Assembly (NCBI RefSeq): GCF_030272615.1
Contig: NC_081409.1
Span: forward strand, 208,799,190-208,863,189
Length of the DNA: 64,000 nt
Origin: Cryptomeria japonica
Lineage: Eukaryota > Streptophyta > Pinopsida > Cupressales > Cupressaceae
Direction of reading: 5' to 3'
A program made the position numbers and the translations under genes. Below the pieces are notes generated by a model. The model saw only the letters and a program-made list of their open reading frames with translations. It did no database searches and had not been told where the DNA came from. Below are positions 21,992 to 34,461 of the stretch, piece by piece; the stretch's first letter is position 1, and every line of letters begins with the position of its first letter.

Positions 21992-24900
21992 TGTCACAAC
22001 CCTCCTTTATCACTTTTGGATTTAAAATACAACTCTATTTTATTTTTGGATAAACTATTTAAATGATTGATTGAATATTATAAAAGGATAAAATAATAAT
22101 AACACACACACACACATGGAAAATATACATTATTTTTATTTTATTTATTTTCCACATCCAATTATGGCACATGTTGTAGGAAGAATAAGAAGTTTCTAGA
22201 GGATTCCCCACCACTTTGCATGTAACTCCCCCACTAAGTTTAATCAATTGCATAAGTCCAAAATTGGGAAAGAATCTTCCTTTTAATTAAATTTTCTAGA
22301 TAGTGGAATGGAGGGAATTTTCTTATAAAATTGTAGGCAAGTTTCAAAGAAGGAGGTTGATTATGCTTTGAAGGAAATTTCCCAAGTTTTTTTTTGTAGT
22401 CTCATATTTGTTGCGGGATTTTTAAGTTGTTGGTTGAAGGATATCTCTCAAGCTGCAAGGAAAGATCAAATGATAGCTAGAGGATTCAACATCAAGCTTT
22501 AGTAAACCAGGTTCTCTCCCTTTATCTTATGAGGAATTTGTATTTATCAAAATATATAGTTTCTAGATTCTTTGGTTGCGTATAGTATTCTTTCTCAATT
22601 GCTAGATAAGAAGAAAAATCTATTTCTATTTCCTTTAAAGAAATACAATGTTATAATCCATTCTCTTTTAAATACAAATGCAGAATTCTCTTGCATATCT
22701 TATTTAATCTATTTAAAAGGTAGAGAATCAAATTTTTGCTTTTCTGTTTTCTCTTAGATGATATTGAATATAAAAATAAATTAATCTTTCTGTTTGAAGA
22801 AATAAACCTCTCTGTGAATGAATAAATTAATATTTCTTTCTCTATGAATAAATCTCTCTGTGTTAAGGAATAAATCTCTCTATGAATGAATAAATTAATC
22901 CTTCTCTGTGAATAAATCTCTCTGTGTGAATGAATAAATTAATCTTTCTTTCTCTGCGAATAAATCTCTCTGTGTGAATGAATATATTAATCTTTCTTTC
23001 TCTGTGAATAAATCTCTCTGTGTGAATGAATAAATTAATATTTCTTTCTTTGTGAATAAATCTCTCTATGTGAATGAATAAATTAATCTTTCTTCCTCTG
23101 AATAAATCTCTCTGTGTGAATGAATAAATTAATCTTTCTTTCTTTGTGAATAAATCTCTCTGTGTGAATGAATAAATTAATCTTTCTCTGTGAATAAATC
23201 TCCCTGTGTAAAGAAATAACTCTCTTCGTGAATGAATAAATAAATCCTTCTCTGGTTATTTTATTTCTCTTATGAATACATACCTGTTTATGTATTCTCT
23301 TTTTTTACAAATTAATATTCTGGATTGAACTATATATATATATATATAATGCAAAGTGATTAAAAAATTTAGGCGATTATGCAAAGTGTTTAATATTTAT
23401 GTCCGCACGATACAGTGCATGTGCATACCGGCTCGCAGGTAGGAGTTAATGCTTGCAGGGAGTGGTACCGTAACGGTGCCCCCCACTAGCTTGCGGTCAC
23501 TGCTGCGGCAGTGGCCGCAGGGTAGTGGAGGGGACCCGTGGGGTCGCACTCCCATTCACCTTTAATTAATGCCAACCAAACACACTTCGATGGCAATGTT
23601 AATTTTATTTTATTTTATTTTTAAAAAAAAATTCTTTTTTTTTGTGTATGTTTAAAATTTTAGTTTATTTAAATTCCTTCTTCTATGTATTTATATATAA
23701 ATTTTAGTTAATAATTTTTTTTTAAAACTTAGGTAATTTTTAGATTTATAACTAGTTTTAACCAATTTATATTAAATGAAACTTAGATCCTTTTAAGATC
23801 CACTTAGCAATTAAATGACTTGAAGCCAAATTCTATGTTGGGATTAGTGGTTTTATAAGTGATATTCTCGCATGCAACTTACCCTACCTTCGCTTCATGC
23901 AAATGTCTTTACATTGATTTCAATTATTGGTGTTCCCTTCTTCATGCAAATTATACGTTTAATTGTTAGTATGCAAGTTACCTAGCTATCATTATTATGC
24001 AAGTTATATTCAAGTTTTGAATAATAAATAATTCTAGTTATGGTTTTTATTCCCTGTCATTCTTCAAGTAGTTATTTCAATTAATTGAGCTTTGCAATGT
24101 CTAAATATACGCGTTCAATTCATAATTATTTTCCAAACATGATGTTATCATAAGTTAGAAGAAAAATTAAATAAAGGAAGTTGGAAAACCAAAACCAAGT
24201 AGCGTTCAGTATATACAGTGCCTCTGGGTCACATTTACGAGTAATGCCATCGTATTGAACTACTGCACTTAATGCCTAATAAAGCTACATCAACAACGTC
24301 CGTGGCATCGTCCCTATAAATCGTCGGGGAGTAATAAGGGACACTTGGAAGTTAAAATCCAAGGGGTGGGTAATCCCCCTTGGATCGATAATTTAATAAG
24401 ATAACTCTAAAACGATCTTTCATCCGCTGAGTTAAACTATAGTAAACCCCTATAGGGATGATGAATGAAATGCTTTTATAAAATTGATTTAATCTCAAAG
24501 AATTGTTGTCGATTGACAATTGGTCAAGGGTGACGCTCATGATAAGAATTAGGATCTAGTTGTTCTAGGCCACAAGCAATAGGCCATCTTGAGCCTTTGC
24601 TTAAGAGCTACCATTGTGGGTAGCAACCGCAGAGAAACTGTCTGGGACATTGACCCTAGAAAGGGTTGCGTACCCACTAATCAGTTTACATCAAACCATA
24701 GAGTAGAAAATAGAACTACATACTTTACGCCTTGATCCCGGGCCGAAGCGGGTATGTAGGCAGTCTTGGGACGGAGTTGTCCCTCGTACTCAGGCGTTCG
24801 TTGGTGGGATCTAGGCTTGGTAAAAGAAAGATTGAGTAAGAATCCTATTTTGAAAGATAAGAAAATTAAAATTGGAAAAAGTAATTCAATGCATACTCGG

Positions 24901-25350
24901 AAGGAATCCCGTATGGATTCGCTTGACTTCCCGAGGCTTTAAGCCAAATTCCGAGGTGGAATTCAAGCTTGTATTATGTTATTCAATTACTCCTAAGGAC
25001 AACGACCTCGGTGCACTTCTGTTAGAAGAGTGTAGTACGTAGTGAGTGGCTCAGGACCCGAATGGTCCTGATGAGTCTAAGTCTCTGGCCAGAGCACCTC
25101 CTATCCTGATTGGATAGATGCCTATCCAGTATGGGTATATGCCTATCCCGCATTGGATAGATGAAATCTTATGTCCCATATGGACAGATGCCTAACCCGT
25201 ATGGTTAGATGCTCATCCCGGATGGATGAATGCCTTATCCTAATGAATGGATGCTCAGAGTATGCGATTGAATCAAACACAAATGATTAAATTAAACAAA
25301 CAAAAAAAGAATGATCAATTTTGTTAAGTTAATTATGATGGGTTATTACA
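21992..25350 (+). mobile_element. Solo LTR (3.36 kb) with 5-bp TSD
   Basis: It begins TGTCACAACCC and ends GGGTTATTACA, imperfect 11-bp inverted ends. It is flanked by GAAAT at 21987-21991 and 25351-25355. The paralogous block near 63000 lacks the insertion. No second LTR, gag or pol lies inside, so it is a solo LTR left by recombination. Contents include a 48-bp minisatellite (22780-23260), a (TA)n run (23331-23348), a GC-rich island (23400-23560), the motif TATGTAGGCAG at about 24753, seen in plant Tat-type gypsy LTRs, and short GATGCCTATCC-type repeats (25090-25250). Gypsy assignment is tentative. Orientation is taken from the TATGTAGGCAG motif. Confidence 0.82.
22780..23260. repeat. 48-bp minisatellite inside the solo LTR
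   Basis: The unit runs AATAAATCTCTCTGTGTGAA followed by TGAATAAATTAATCTTTCTT and TCTCTGTG, repeated about nine times with small indels. Confidence 0.85.
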
Positions 25351-26010
25351 GAAATTCAATAACTGAGATCTATGTTTTCACATATAATTTATTTCTTTTG
25401 AAACTGCAGTCCGAAACTATCATTTCTTGGTAATTTCCTTTACCATAGGAAAGAGATAAACGTGTTTTGACAATTCCAAATTTTTGTGGTGAGCACTAAA
25501 ATTAGACTGTCAATGTTCTTCTACATAAGTCATTCAAATTTAATATCTGACAACGCTCTTTTCTTGTACAGTATAAAAAAACCAGACTGTTAATGTTCCT
25601 CAATTCACTTTTCTTCTACAGTGTAGAAAAATAAGTGGTAGGTGCATCTTGAGTGCAGAGAAAAACAACAGTACAAGACAAATTAAAGCCATCTGTTTTG
25701 TTTCCTGCAGGCTCCCCCAAATTCTCATTAATTTCCTATATCATGTGAATAAGGTAAGCGTGTTTGACAATCCAAAATTTTTGTGGTGTGCATTAAAATG
25801 AGACAGTCAATATTCTTCTAAGTACGCCATTCAAATATATGGCAACACTCTTTTCTTCCTTCTACTGTGATCAATGGCAAGCAGTAAGTACAGAGAAAAG
25901 TCAAAGTGAAATGGTCAGAATTCTATGCTGGCAATTCCATACAAAATAAAATTCCACACAATAACAGGTCTTGTAAGACATCTTCCACTACCCACACATA
26001 TTGCATGACT

Positions 26011-26070
26011 AGGGGAAGAGCACTAATAGGCGTCATAGCTAACTATGGCGACTATTGGTGCTCTTTCTCT
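26011..26070. repeat. Short near-perfect hairpin, MITE-like
   Basis: The arm GAAGAGCACTAATAGGCGTC followed by ATAG (26015-26038) pairs with CTATGGCGACTATTGGTGCT followed by CTTTC (26043-26067), with three or four mismatches and a 4-base loop. The outer sequence TAGGGGAAGAGCA matches the ends of the TA-flanked element at 62249-62745, so it may be a minimal relative. A small-RNA precursor is possible but unsupported. Confidence 0.6.
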
Positions 26071-26079
26071 GTAACAATA

Positions 26080-28051
26080 ATTTAGCTTTTGTTAAGTTTT
26101 GTATATCCGGCGAAGTGACAATATTATATTTGAAATCTTAATGAGATGGATGAGGTTCCAAATAGTCTTAAAGTCTTATGTCTTTGAGAATTCAAAACTT
26201 CTTTCCGTATTTTAGCATTGTTTTACCCATGTGATTGAGTGTTAAATGAAGAAAGTGTTGGGATAGGTGTGTCATAGACTGAAGGTTTAAACATCACACA
26301 CTAAGCTTACACTCTTAGACTTAAAAGTGTTAAACATTCAAAATAAACTGACATTTTGTAGGCTTAATATGTTGCTTAATGTGTATGGTCACACAAAGAA
26401 TACATTTCTAGACTTAAAAGTGTTAAACACTCAGAGTTGACTAACACTCTCTAGACTTAATATGTTATTTAGTGTGTGTGGTTTAAGGCTAGTTGTCATA
26501 GACACCTTGTAAGTCATAATATTTTTATTATTTAATGTTCTAATGGAATGAAAGACTCCACTTTATGCCTTGGCCATTATACCATGTATGTTTTATTTTT
26601 ATGTGTATATTTATATTAGTTAAAAAATATCTTGTCATGAAAGAGGTGTTAGAGTATCTATAATAAAAATGCATGGTGTAAGAGATATTATGATGCATAG
26701 GAGCCTAGTTAAAAGTAATGGTACAAAATGGATTAAGAATCTTAACCCATTAATGACACATGTTATGACATGTCATAGAACATATTTTAAAGGTGATAAA
26801 TGACAAATAATGGAGTGTAGGTCATATTAATTTTTACCATAGTATTTTTGAACTTTGTTTGGGCCCATGCTGATTCCTTATGATGGTTTTTGGGCCTCCA
26901 TAGGTCTACATATTAAGAAATTGGGATGGAGACACCGAGAGAGAATTTTTACATAGTTATCATATTAGATTTTTATTAAAGAAAGATGATTTTTTAATCA
27001 AAGAAAGAGGACGTTCATGACCATGGAAGAAAGAACTTGATATTCTATTATAAAATATTTACTATTGTTAAATAATATATTATTTTATTGCTTGGAAGCT
27101 AAATTATTCTTAAAATGGTCTTCTTAGAGTATATATATGTCGTTCTCATTGTTTATGTTATGTTTATTTAACATATTCAAATACCATTGAAATTATTGTA
27201 TATTTATTATTCTATAAATGTTCTTGACAGATTAATGTGGAAATACTTGCAATTCTAAAAAATCATAAAGATCTAATTTGGTTGATCAAATGTTGTGGGA
27301 ACTTTTCTTAATATTGGGCATTAGAGAAAAAGTGATTCCTTGGTTTACATTTGGTTACATACACTTGAATGTGATTTTCATATATTTTTCTAGATTTACA
27401 TGTTTCTTGTAAGCATTTGCATGTAATTGATTCTTGTATGCGTTTGCATGTAATTGTATGCTATGGATCTATGGTGATTTAGTTATGGGTATTCCTCTAT
27501 TATTGATTTCTTATCTTCACAAGCTTGTGGAAATATGTTGGATGGATTGGTTATTTATTAATTTTTGTATGAGAGGGATTTTGTAATAGATTTGTTTATT
27601 TATTTATTTACGTGTTAGTGCAATAAAATGGTTAGAATGGTGGAGATGTTCAATGGAGTTGGTCATATGTATACATGTTAAATGGCTATGACCTAGAGAT
27701 CCTATTTGGAAATATATGATTACCCTCTAAGTTTGCTTTTATTCCTTTATTATATGGTCAAGTACAATGAAAACATGGTGGGCATTTATTTATTGGTTAT
27801 TTGGGGAATTCTCAGTTGTATTGAATACTATTGTATGCGGAAAAAGTGGGCCAATAGAACTAAAAATGTGAAAAATGGAGCTCTAGGGAGACTTGTCCAC
27901 ACACCCACAGGACTTCTTGGCGCAAGCTATGGAGTCATGAAGTATGGCTCAGCTTCCCAAGGTTGGTTCCATGGTTCTCTATCTCACAAGGTCCCTCAAA
28001 CCAATTTCTCTGCTCTCAGATCACTGAGCAAAGTGGTTTAGGGATGACAAA
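26080..28051. other. No recognisable feature
   Basis: AT-rich. A 111-codon plus-strand frame (27706-28041) starts with a hydrophobic stretch and ends in ordinary-looking codons (HTPTGLLGASYGVMKYGSAS), but matches no family I know and has no nearby splice or promoter support. Confidence 0.4.
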
Positions 28052-29289
28052 TGTAAGAACGAGGGATGCCTTTGATACATCTTAACATGTAAATGCAACC
28101 TATCTATGTATGATCTTATAAATGCAATAAACTAGATTATAAAATGACAAGATTAGTAGCAAGACTATCCTAGCATGATATACTAGTCTATGATTAGGCT
28201 AAATGATAAGGAAAACACTCTAAACATGCATATTTTAGATTAATTCCTATTCAAAAGAGAGGCTAAATGATGAGCATAAAAGAGATTTTAAAGCTTGTAT
28301 GGATTTGAGTATAAGTATGATGCTAAAGACTTGGAGATGAAAATGGAGGAATGAGAGCTCTATTTATAGCAAAAATAGGGCAATGGATGGCCAGGATTGA
28401 AAGAGTTAATCAAGGGTTGAGTTTGAAAGTTGCTCAATCCATGTCCACAATTCTCACCAATGAAATGGTGACAATTGGCAACATAAGGTTGGTTGAGAGG
28501 ATATGTAAGAAGCATTAAATGCTTGAGAAGACCTCATGGTTATCTTAGGGGGTAAGGGTTAAGGTTAAGTTAGGTTAGGTTAGGATTACCCATTGGATAA
28601 AGCTTTTATCCAAAGGATAAACTCTTGTGCAAAGGATTAAGGGATAACCATGGTCAAAGCAATGAATGCTTGAGGAGACCCTTGGGTTACATGGAGGTTG
28701 AGTTTAGGGAAATTCTTTAATCATGCTAGAGGGTTGAGTTAACCATTAATGGTTTGGAAGACTTGGAAAATTAAGTGGTTGAAGCCTTTGAGGGTTTTCA
28801 AAGACTTTGAGGGTTTGAGAAGTGACTTCCCCTTGCTTAGGGATGTGACAAAGTTTAGGAGATGGGTTAGGCTAATTAGAAGTGATTAGAAGAGTCTATA
28901 AGGGGTTAGGAATAGGGGTTAGGAGGCAAGTGGGGGATGTAAAATTTTGCAAGTGGATGCAGAGATAATAGGTTTTAATTGAATAAAATGAATTTAATTC
29001 AATTTGGTTGCAATTTGGGGAATTTGAATAAATTAGATTTATTCAATTTAGGATAACCATTTAATTAAATTTGAATTTAATTAAAAGTGGATAGAAGGGA
29101 TTTAATTGAATAAAATGACTTATTCCATTAAATGGTCAAAGAGGTATAGTGAATTTAATTTAAAAAAATTGAGTAATTTACTTAATTAAATAGAGGAATA
29201 TGAGTGATTCAATTAAATTGGATTTAATTAAATAGATAAATGAACATAAAATATTCATTTAGGAATATGGTCATTTTTATACGTCTACA
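28052..29289 (-). mobile_element. Probable solo LTR, minus strand
   Basis: On the minus strand it starts TGTAGACGTATAAAAATGAC at 29289 and ends CGTTCTTACA at 28052, with TGTA...TACA ends and 1238 bp length. The body is AT-rich near its 5' end (TTTAATTAAAT runs) and contains TTAGGTTAGGTTAGG at about 28570. Flanks are ACAAA and ACTAT, matching at only three of five positions, so a TSD is decayed or the edges are slightly off. No coding region is attached. Confidence 0.5.
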
Positions 29290-31050
29290 ACTATAAGGAA
29301 TGCATATGCATATGTTGGGTTCATTAGTCCTTGGTTTCTTGAAAACACTAGATACCTAGCCCCTAGTTTTATGTGAGTTGTGTATTTGTTCTTTGGTCAT
29401 TTGAAAGCTCCTAGACAACTTGGTTCCTCTATTCACATGTATCAATGATGGTTGTAAAATTAGTCTTTTGGCATCGACTTTGATTTTGAGGACAACCCTC
29501 TAATCTTTTTCAGTATTTGTACTTGCATGTTTTCGGATTCATATCATTTGGATCTATGGGTTACAGAAATTTCCTATTTTAAAAATTATGGATTGAATAT
29601 TTGTGATTTTTTATTTTTTAAATTATTATAGATTTATTTTATTTTTTAAAATTGTGGTTTACAAGATGTATAAATGGGTTGAGATTTGTATAGATAGTTT
29701 TGCTTCATAAAAATATGTTCTTTGTATTAAATAGTATTTTAGAACTTCAACATTGTCAAATTGATAAGTTTGAAATGAAATTTAGTGAAACTACCAAAAA
29801 ATATTGATATGCTTCTTAACTTTCGAACCATGTGATTTTTTTTTTCTATTTTGAATAGATTAAACTATTTCATTTCATTTCCTTTTAATAATATTTTTCA
29901 AATACATATTTATTATTTTTCTTTATATTTTTTTGGTAGTTTAACAAAATTTGAAAAAAAAGAATGCATATTATTCTATAATTCATTATTCCAAATTAAG
30001 TTCACTATGATATATTTTAGTGAAAAAAAAAGGAACATTTTTATATGCACTCAATATTTAACTCTCTTATTCTTAACAATTTTTAAATTTCTTTAGTAGT
30101 TTAGTAACTAGACTTACAGTACTATAATTCTTATTTTAATGACATCTTCAAATTTTGAGTGTAAACATTTTGATTTTTGTAATCAATTATAGCTGATTTT
30201 TGAGAATAAATGACCATTTTTACCTCCCTTTTGTCCCCTATTTTCATACACTTGCACATTATGAAATATTAATAGCAAAATCTCTATTATTTTAATCTAT
30301 TATTCAAATAATTTCAGTACAAACCATATAGATAGTTCAAAATTATGCTCTTTGTCAAGTATTTTGCAAAGTGACATGAAACAATTCTTCAATATTGCTA
30401 TAGAAGGTCCAAAGATGTCGTTAAGTTCATAATAGCTATAACGCTTTATCACAATTGATATAATATAAGACATATTTTGTTAGATTTCAAATACTCAATT
30501 AAAGAATATATACAATTATATTATATGTAATTGTGTCTTAATTTTGAATAAATTCTACAAATAACTCCATGATCCTATCATTTATTTAACCATTCTAAAT
30601 TATTCAAACAACTAAAAAATGGTGGATTCTTAAATTCTTATTCATGCTTTCTTCTTTCTGCCATGTATATCATCCTTTGCATGGCATACAAATTGGTCTC
30701 ATGTTTTTGAGCTTGGAGACTATTTGCGATCGAGAGGAAAACCATCTTAAACTTTTGCATATTATGAAAGGAATGGCTATTATAAATAGTACAATATGGT
30801 ACAAATTTTGCATTGTTTTTATATGTATTGACAAATTCATACTTTTAAAAACAGGTACAATGCATACCCATGAATTTAAACAGCTTACAAGCTCAAAGAG
30901 CTAGCATTTAAGCTGGATTTGACATGAAATAAGACTAGCTTGTGGTGGAAGACAAACAAACTTGAAACCAGCAAACATAAAGGAACACAAGACAAACTTG
31001 AAACTAGCAAACATAAAGGACTAAAACTTCGTAATAGAAGTTATAAGCAT
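29290..31050. other. No recognisable feature
   Basis: Very AT-rich intergenic DNA downstream (3') of the receptor-kinase gene. The 81- and 86-codon frames at 29851 and 30644 show no motif and look like chance frames. Confidence 0.45.
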
Positions 31051-34000
31051 CTAAAATGTAGAACTTTGACTATTAGATGCCAATGTTTCTGTGGGATTGG
31101 CATTGTGTAAGAGGTCTGATATGGTAGATGTCAAATTGGAAGTAGCTGCACCTCCCATGAAAGTTGCCTTGAGGCTCTCCAAAGCATTGGCTACATCTCT
31201 TATGGAAGGTCGCTCTCCTGCTGATTCACTAGTGCAAAGCAAACCAATATGAATAAAAGAAAGAAGACATCTATTGTCTTCCATATTTTCATTCACATCT
31301 TTCAACAGCTCACTATCAACAATATCTACCAATCTGTCTGGAAAAGCTAACCTCGCCCACTTTTGCAAGTTCATGTCTCCCTCAAACATGTCATCACTTG
31401 GCCTATTCCTTGTAACCATCTCTAATATCAGAATTCCATAACTATAAACATCTCCCTTTGTAGAAACACTCCCACCCAATCCATACTCTGCAAGCAATTT
31501 TATTCATGAAATTCTTAAAAAGTCAATGAAGGAAATGATAATGCCAGTATAAAGATAAACAAAGAAATCTTACCTGGAGCAATATAGCCAATGGATCCTT
31601 TGAGTGTAAATGTTGTTGTACTCAGTGAATCTGAGTTTGTAACAGTAATTAAACGGGCTATACCAAAATCAGTCACAAGGGCTGTCATGTCGGCATCTAG
31701 GAGCACATTGCTAGGTTTTAAATCACAGTGCGCAATTTGTAGAGGACAATCATGATGTAAATATTCCATGCCATGGGCTACATCTATAACAATGCTCAAA
31801 CACTCTCTCAATCCCAATTTACAAAAGCCCTCATCATCTCTGTCAGGGTGCAAATGTTTTTCCAAGCTCCCATTAGTTGCAAATTGAAGAACTAAACCTT
31901 TGAGACCAGGGTAGGAAAATGCACTTATGACTTTAATGAGATTACGGTGCCGAATCCTCCCTAACAATTTGCACTCTCTGTTAAAACTCTTATCAGCTTC
32001 TTCAGTTTGCAAATTAAGAGCTTTGATGGCAACTACCTTACCATCCCTCAAAACACCTTTGTAGACTGATCCAAAGTTACCCAGTCCAAGCAAGTTTGAC
32101 TCATCAAATCCTGATGTTGCAGTGACAAGATCTTGATAAGAAAATTTTGGATGGTCGAGCCTTCGAAAAGTAAAGGTCGAGGGAAGGACTAGTTGCCTTG
32201 AAAGTTTATGCCTCAGTAGCATTCCTAGAATGAAACAGCATACTACAAATGCAATGGTTCCAACAACTGATAAGACTATTTTTTTGAGTAGGGAATGATT
32301 TTCCTGGGTCAAATTTGGGCAAGGAGGCAATGAATAATTTTTTGGGCCACATAGGCCAGGGTTCCCCATAAACAATGTTACAACAGTTCTATTTGGAAAC
32401 AACCCTACTTCTGGAATCTGCCCTGACAAATTATTGAAAGAAAGATCCATCTCTTGGAGATTTCGTAATTTGGAAAGTGACTCTGGTATTGGACCTACAA
32501 AGGCGTTGTGGGACAGATTTAGATGTTCTAATGCTGTGCAGTCTCCTACAGATTTTGGAATGACCCCTGTCAGTCGATTTCCAGATATATCTATGGCTTG
32601 AGCCATTACAATTTTACTAATCTCCTGTGGCAAGGATCCTTGCAGAGAGTTCCATGAGAGATTGAGGTAGAATTGCAGATTTTTAAGGCTGGCAATGACT
32701 TCACGAGGTATTCTTCCCCCTAGTTTATTGTAAGATAAGTCAAGGAGCTCCAACTTCTGACATCCCTCCAAACTAACAGGGATCGCCCCTGATAACTTGT
32801 TGTGCTGAAGGAAACGATATCTTAACTGCTGGCAGCTACAAAGAGAATCTGGTATTTTTCCAGATAACTGGTTGCGACTAAGGTTTAAGAGTCCGAGATG
32901 CTGCATTTGACCTATCTCACTTGGAATGCTTCCTTCTAATTTGTTCCCATACAAATACAATCTTTCCAACTCACGAAATCTTCCAATTCCAGATGGAATA
33001 TTGCCGCTGATAAAATTATTGCCTAAATCTAAGTAAGTTAAGTTTGTCAGATTGAATATCTGTTTTGGTATGCTTCCCCTTATCATGTTGGCTGATAAAG
33101 CCAAGTAATTGAGATTGGAAGACAGTTGGCCTATGGATGGGGACAATATACCAGTAAAATGATTCATTTTCACATCAAGTTCTTGCAAGTGGGAGCAATT
33201 TGTGAGAGCAGTGAGAAAGGCCAATGTGCCACTGCTGTCGCTAACAAGTTGGTTGGTGTGTAGGTAAAGCTGGGTGAGAAGATTCAACTTACCCAGCTCC
33301 ACTGGAACATTTCCACCCAGTTGGTTATCATTTAAAATAAGTAATTCCATACTGGAACAATTTCCAAGCGAGTTCGGTATGTTTCCACTAAGCTGATTTC
33401 CCCATAAACCAAGTTTTACCAAATTAGAGAGCTTGGTACCAAGTTCCCATGGAATATGCCCATTTAGCTGGTTGCCAGATAAAGTTAATGCATTCAATTT
33501 AGAAAGATTTGTTAAAAAGCTGGGAATGCTGCCTGATAAGTTATTTATCTCAAGGTAAAGCTCCTTTATGTCACTGAGCATGCCCAACTCGGGAGGAATG
33601 GGGCCGTGGAGATGGTTATATTCCAAATGGAGAAAAATCAGGGCAGACAGATTTCCTAAAGAATTTGGAATGGTGTCTGATAAGTTATTTGTACGAAAAT
33701 TAATATAACGTAGGTGAGTGAGCATGTCCAATTCAAGAGGAATGGGGCCGTAGAGACTGTTAATGCCCAAATCCAATTCATTTAAGGCAGACATATTTTT
33801 GAAAGAGGGAGGAATGGTACCTGTAAGACTGTTTGAGGCCAAGATGAGGAACTTCAAACTTGTGAGAAGACTCAGCTCAGGCGGAATGCTACCATGCAAT
33901 TGGTTAAAGGAGAGTACCAGAAGATACAAACTGCGGCAAGCAGCGAGAGCAGACGGAATGGTTCCTTGTAATTGACTGACAGAGAGATCTAGGTATCGAA

Positions 34001-34361
34001 GATGTGGGAGTTGGCCGAATTCAGGTGGAATGGTACCAGTGAGGTTATTGAAGGAGAGATCTAGGGATCGAAGAGAGGAGAGATTCCCCAGCACAGGAGA
34101 AATGGTGCCATCTAAGCTCATATAGGATAAATTGATGACACGGACAGAGTGCGAAGAAGAATCACAGGTAATTGCAGGCCAGTTGCAGAAGTGGTAAAGG
34201 GGACTCCAGTCAGTCAGAGAAGTGCCGTTCTTTGAAACGGCAGCTTTGAATCGCAACAGCAATTCTTCTTGTTGTTGATGACGGTGAGAGAGACTACTGA
34301 GAGAATGAGGAAGAGCAGAGATTAAAAATATGGAAAGCATTAACAGCAAAAGAGCAGCCAT
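31051..34361 (-). CDS. LRR receptor-like kinase, non-RD (LRR-XII / FLS2-EFR-Xa21 type)
   Basis: Single-pass plasma-membrane receptor kinase, predicted to sense an extracellular ligand. Two exons: 34361-31574 and 31487-31051, with an 86-bp intron (GTAAGA...TTGCAG) that joins GYIAP to EYGLGG in frame; 1074 residues. Order: signal peptide (1-23), N-terminal cap with the CNWPAITC cysteine pair, about 24 LRRs of the LxxLxxLxLxxNxLxGxIP type, transmembrane helix (695-716), then kinase. Kinase motifs: glycine loop LGLGNFGSVYKG (758-769), VAIK lysine (780), catalytic loop HCDLKPSN (Asp 880), DFG (898), APE. Cys instead of Arg before the catalytic Asp makes it non-RD, typical of pattern-recognition receptors. 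All residues needed for catalysis are present. An ATG at 34457 is in frame, but 34361 directly precedes the signal peptide and a TATA-like TATTTAT lies between them (about 34428). Ligand unknown; immune role inferred from the class. Confidence 0.95.
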
Positions 34362-34425
34362 TGTGAAACAAACTAGGGCAGGGAAACACACAAAGCATTT
34401 GAATTGAATAGAATGGAATGGAGAG

Positions 34426-34436
34426 GAATAAATAGA
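34426..34436 (-). promoter_or_regulatory. TATA-like element of the receptor-kinase gene
   Basis: Minus strand CTATTTATTC, about 65-75 bp upstream of the chosen ATG at 34361. Its position would put the in-frame upstream ATG (34457) outside the transcript. It is weak, as the match is not canonical. Confidence 0.35.
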
Positions 34437-34461
34437 CAAGATTAGAAAATCAGTCATTGTG

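Larger units (their letters stand above)
21470..25935. repeat. Left copy of a dispersed block (paralogous to 62215-63490)
   Basis: 21465-21990 and 25370-25935 together match 62215-63490 in order and orientation, for example AATCATATGACTTTCACAAC, TGACAACGCTCTTTTCTTGT, AAAAATAAGTGGTAG and CTTGAGTGCAGAGAAAAACA. The left copy is interrupted by a MITE (21685-21847) and a solo LTR (21992-25350); the right copy by a TA-flanked element (62249-62745). The block has no gene that I can recognise. Confidence 0.85.

Noticed and set aside
24300-25250. Balanced-composition stretch resembling structural RNA genes (CCGCTGAGTTAAAC, GGTGGAATTCAAGC)
   Set aside because: No rRNA core or tRNA cloverleaf can be read. 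It lies inside a bounded solo LTR with a TATGTAGGCAG motif, so it is LTR sequence.
27706-28041. 111-codon plus-strand frame as a gene
   Set aside because: No motif, promoter or splice support; it ends just before a probable LTR border and is likely chance.
33763-33975. Plus-strand frame opposite the LRR domain
   Set aside because: Shadow of the receptor-kinase repeats on the other strand.
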